Assembly (NCBI GenBank): GCA_030052355.1
Contig: JASIGS010000023.1
Location: 1-6,921, forward strand
DNA: 6,921 nt
Reading direction: 5' to 3'
DNA from: Streptosporangiaceae bacterium
Lineage (GTDB): Bacteria; Actinomycetota; Actinomycetes; Streptosporangiales; Streptosporangiaceae
The position numbers and the translations under genes were made by a program. Shown here piece after piece: positions 5,862 to 6,921 of the stretch. Within the stretch, counting starts at the first letter, position 1. Each line of letters starts with the position of its first letter. Under the pieces are notes generated by a model. The model did no database searches, was not told the origin of the DNA, and saw only the letters and a program-made list of their open reading frames with translations.

Positions 5862-6921
5862 ATGCCAGGCGCGGTCCCGCTGCCGCGAAGTCCATCTATG
5901 CTGCTGCTCGGTGACGCCGCCGGGTTGCTCGCGACCCCCGGCTGCCCGGCCTGCCGCTACACGGCCGAGTCCAGCGACACGTACCTGACCTGGTTTGCCC
6001 TGGAGGGGCACGCCGACCCCGACGTCCTGCAGATGGTGTGCGGCTCGCGCGGCATGTGCGCGCGGCACACCAGACGGCTGCTGGCACAGCCGGGTGCCGC
6101 CGGCCGGCTGACCGCCGTATACCGGTACGTGATCGCGGCGCTGGTCCGCAACCCGGGTGCCGGCCCGGCCGCCTGTCCGGCCTGCGACCAGGAAAAGGCG
6201 GCCGAGGACCGCGTGCTCGGCACCCTGCTCGACGACCTCGCGACCGGGCAGCGGGCCGAGTACAAGGCGCACGGCGGCCTGTGCCTGCCACACCTGCGCC
6301 GGGCGGCGCGCCGCCGGCGTAACCAGGATGTCCGATGGCTGATCCGGTTCATGATCGCGCAGCTCCGGACTCCCGTGCCGGATCCCGACCTGCTGGCCGG
6401 GGCGCCGGACCCGGATACCGACTCACGGGCCGGCCTCCGGGCGGCCCTGCCGCGCACCGCCCCGTCGCAAGCGTGCCCGGTCTGCTGGGCGGCGGCTGCC
6501 GCGGAACGCGCACACCTGGCCGACGTCCGCTCGGCCGGGAGCGGCGGGCGCGGCGCGCTCCCGGCGGAACGCCTGTGCCGTCAGCACCTGCGCGACGCCG
6601 CGTCCGGACCGGGGCTGGTCGGCTGGCAGGCCGGCCTGGAAGCAGAGCGCCTTGCCTGCGCGCTCGACGGCAAGCCGAGGCTGCTCGGCATCGCGCCGGG
6701 ATGGCTGTCGCCACGGGCGCAACGCGCTCTCGCCGACCCGGACTGCGCCGTCTGCCGTGGCATGGAGCTCAGCGCGGCAGCTGAGCTGCGAGAGGTCGCA
6801 TCGTCGGTCAGGAACGGCTCGCACCCTCCGGAGCTGTGCGTGCGGCACGTTACGCACCTGCGCGCCACCGACACGCTGGCTGGCCGGCTCGCGACGAGCG
6901 AGCTGACGCGGCGTGCCCGCG
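5862..6921 (+). CDS. Tandem CxxC...CxxH repeat protein, putative zinc-binding, DUF6062-like modules (partial, runs off right edge)
   Basis: One frame is open from ATG 5862 to the window end (353 codons, no stop). Its reality is supported by a strong GGAGG site and by regular cysteine/histidine spacing. Four modules each begin with CxxC and carry CxxH about 30 residues later: C28/C31 with C66/H69, C105/C108 with C141/H144, C205/C208 with C239/H242, and C295/C298 with C326/H329. The first pairs read CPAC, CPAC, CPVC and CAVC; the second read CARH, CLPH, CRQH and CVRH, usually after a Gly or Leu. Helical Leu/Ala/Arg-rich segments join them. A Pro/Asp-rich linker (about 170-203, with PDPD twice) divides modules 1-2 from 3-4. 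Each module could bind one zinc through three Cys and one His. From memory, the CPxC...GxCxxH layout resembles single-module DUF6062 proteins. There is no signal peptide or membrane helix, so it is probably cytoplasmic. It follows the dynamin gene and is likely co-transcribed with it. A redox role for the CPxC pairs is possible. The function is unknown. Confidence 0.85.
   Translation, partial: MPGAVPLPRSPSMLLLGDAAGLLATPGCPACRYTAESSDTYLTWFALEGHADPDVLQMVCGSRGMCARHTRRLLAQPGAAGRLTAVYRYVIAALVRNPGAGPAACPACDQEKAAEDRVLGTLLDDLATGQRAEYKAHGGLCLPHLRRAARRRRNQDVRWLIRFMIAQLRTPVPDPDLLAGAPDPDTDSRAGLRAALPRTAPSQACPVCWAAAAAERAHLADVRSAGSGGRGALPAERLCRQHLRDAASGPGLVGWQAGLEAERLACALDGKPRLLGIAPGWLSPRAQRALADPDCAVCRGMELSAAAELREVASSVRNGSHPPELCVRHVTHLRATDTLAGRLATSELTRRAR

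Noticed and set aside
5898..5900. ATG 5898 as the start of the cysteine-rich protein
   Set aside because: It would remove only 12 residues but has no Shine-Dalgarno, whereas ATG 5862 has GGAGG at ideal spacing.
5943..6069. CxxC and CxxH pairs read as cytochrome c haem-binding sites
   Set aside because: Haem attachment needs CxxCH. None of the four CxxC pairs is followed by His, and there is no export signal, so a zinc-type site is more likely.
5859..6293. Minus-strand frames of 131-166 codons over 5859-6457, and plus-strand frames such as 6335-6784
   Set aside because: They are shadows of the cysteine-rich protein. Only the frame starting at 5862 has a strong ribosome binding site and regularly repeated CxxC and CxxH motifs.

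Overview
The window is very G+C-rich throughout. Its third codon positions are almost all G or C, and GTG starts are used. It encodes a large LuxR/LAL-type ATPase regulator, a bacterial dynamin-like GTPase and a mandelate racemase-type enzyme. Together these point to a high-G+C actinobacterium (Actinomycetota, Streptomyces-like in composition). The genus cannot be read from the sequence. No rRNA, tRNA, CRISPR array, insertion sequence or phage gene is visible.

Layout. (1) Positions 1-2161, minus strand: the N-terminal ~720 residues of a signal-responsive STAND/AAA-type ATPase with a TPR-like helical region. It runs off the left edge. (2) Positions 2162-2409: a divergent, non-coding promoter region. 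(3) Positions 2410-2715, plus strand: a small single-pass membrane protein of unknown function. (4) Positions 2716-2780: a short convergent gap with a stem-loop. (5) Positions 2781-3923, minus strand: an enolase-superfamily enzyme of the mandelate racemase subgroup, probably an acid-sugar dehydratase. (6) Positions 3924-4063: a second divergent intergenic region. (7) Positions 4064-5824, plus strand: a dynamin-like GTPase. (8) From 5862 to the right edge, plus strand: a protein with at least four tandem CxxC...CxxH modules. It has a strong GGAGG ribosome binding site and no stop inside the window.

The regulator, the membrane protein and the racemase-type enzyme look like ordinary, independently transcribed actinobacterial genes with no evident joint pathway. 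The last two genes are different. They lie 37 bases apart on the same strand with no terminator between them, so they are probably co-transcribed. They pair a membrane-remodelling type GTPase with a repeated metal-binding-like protein. This pair is the best candidate in the window for an undescribed system. The link rests on gene order alone, and the second gene is incomplete here.
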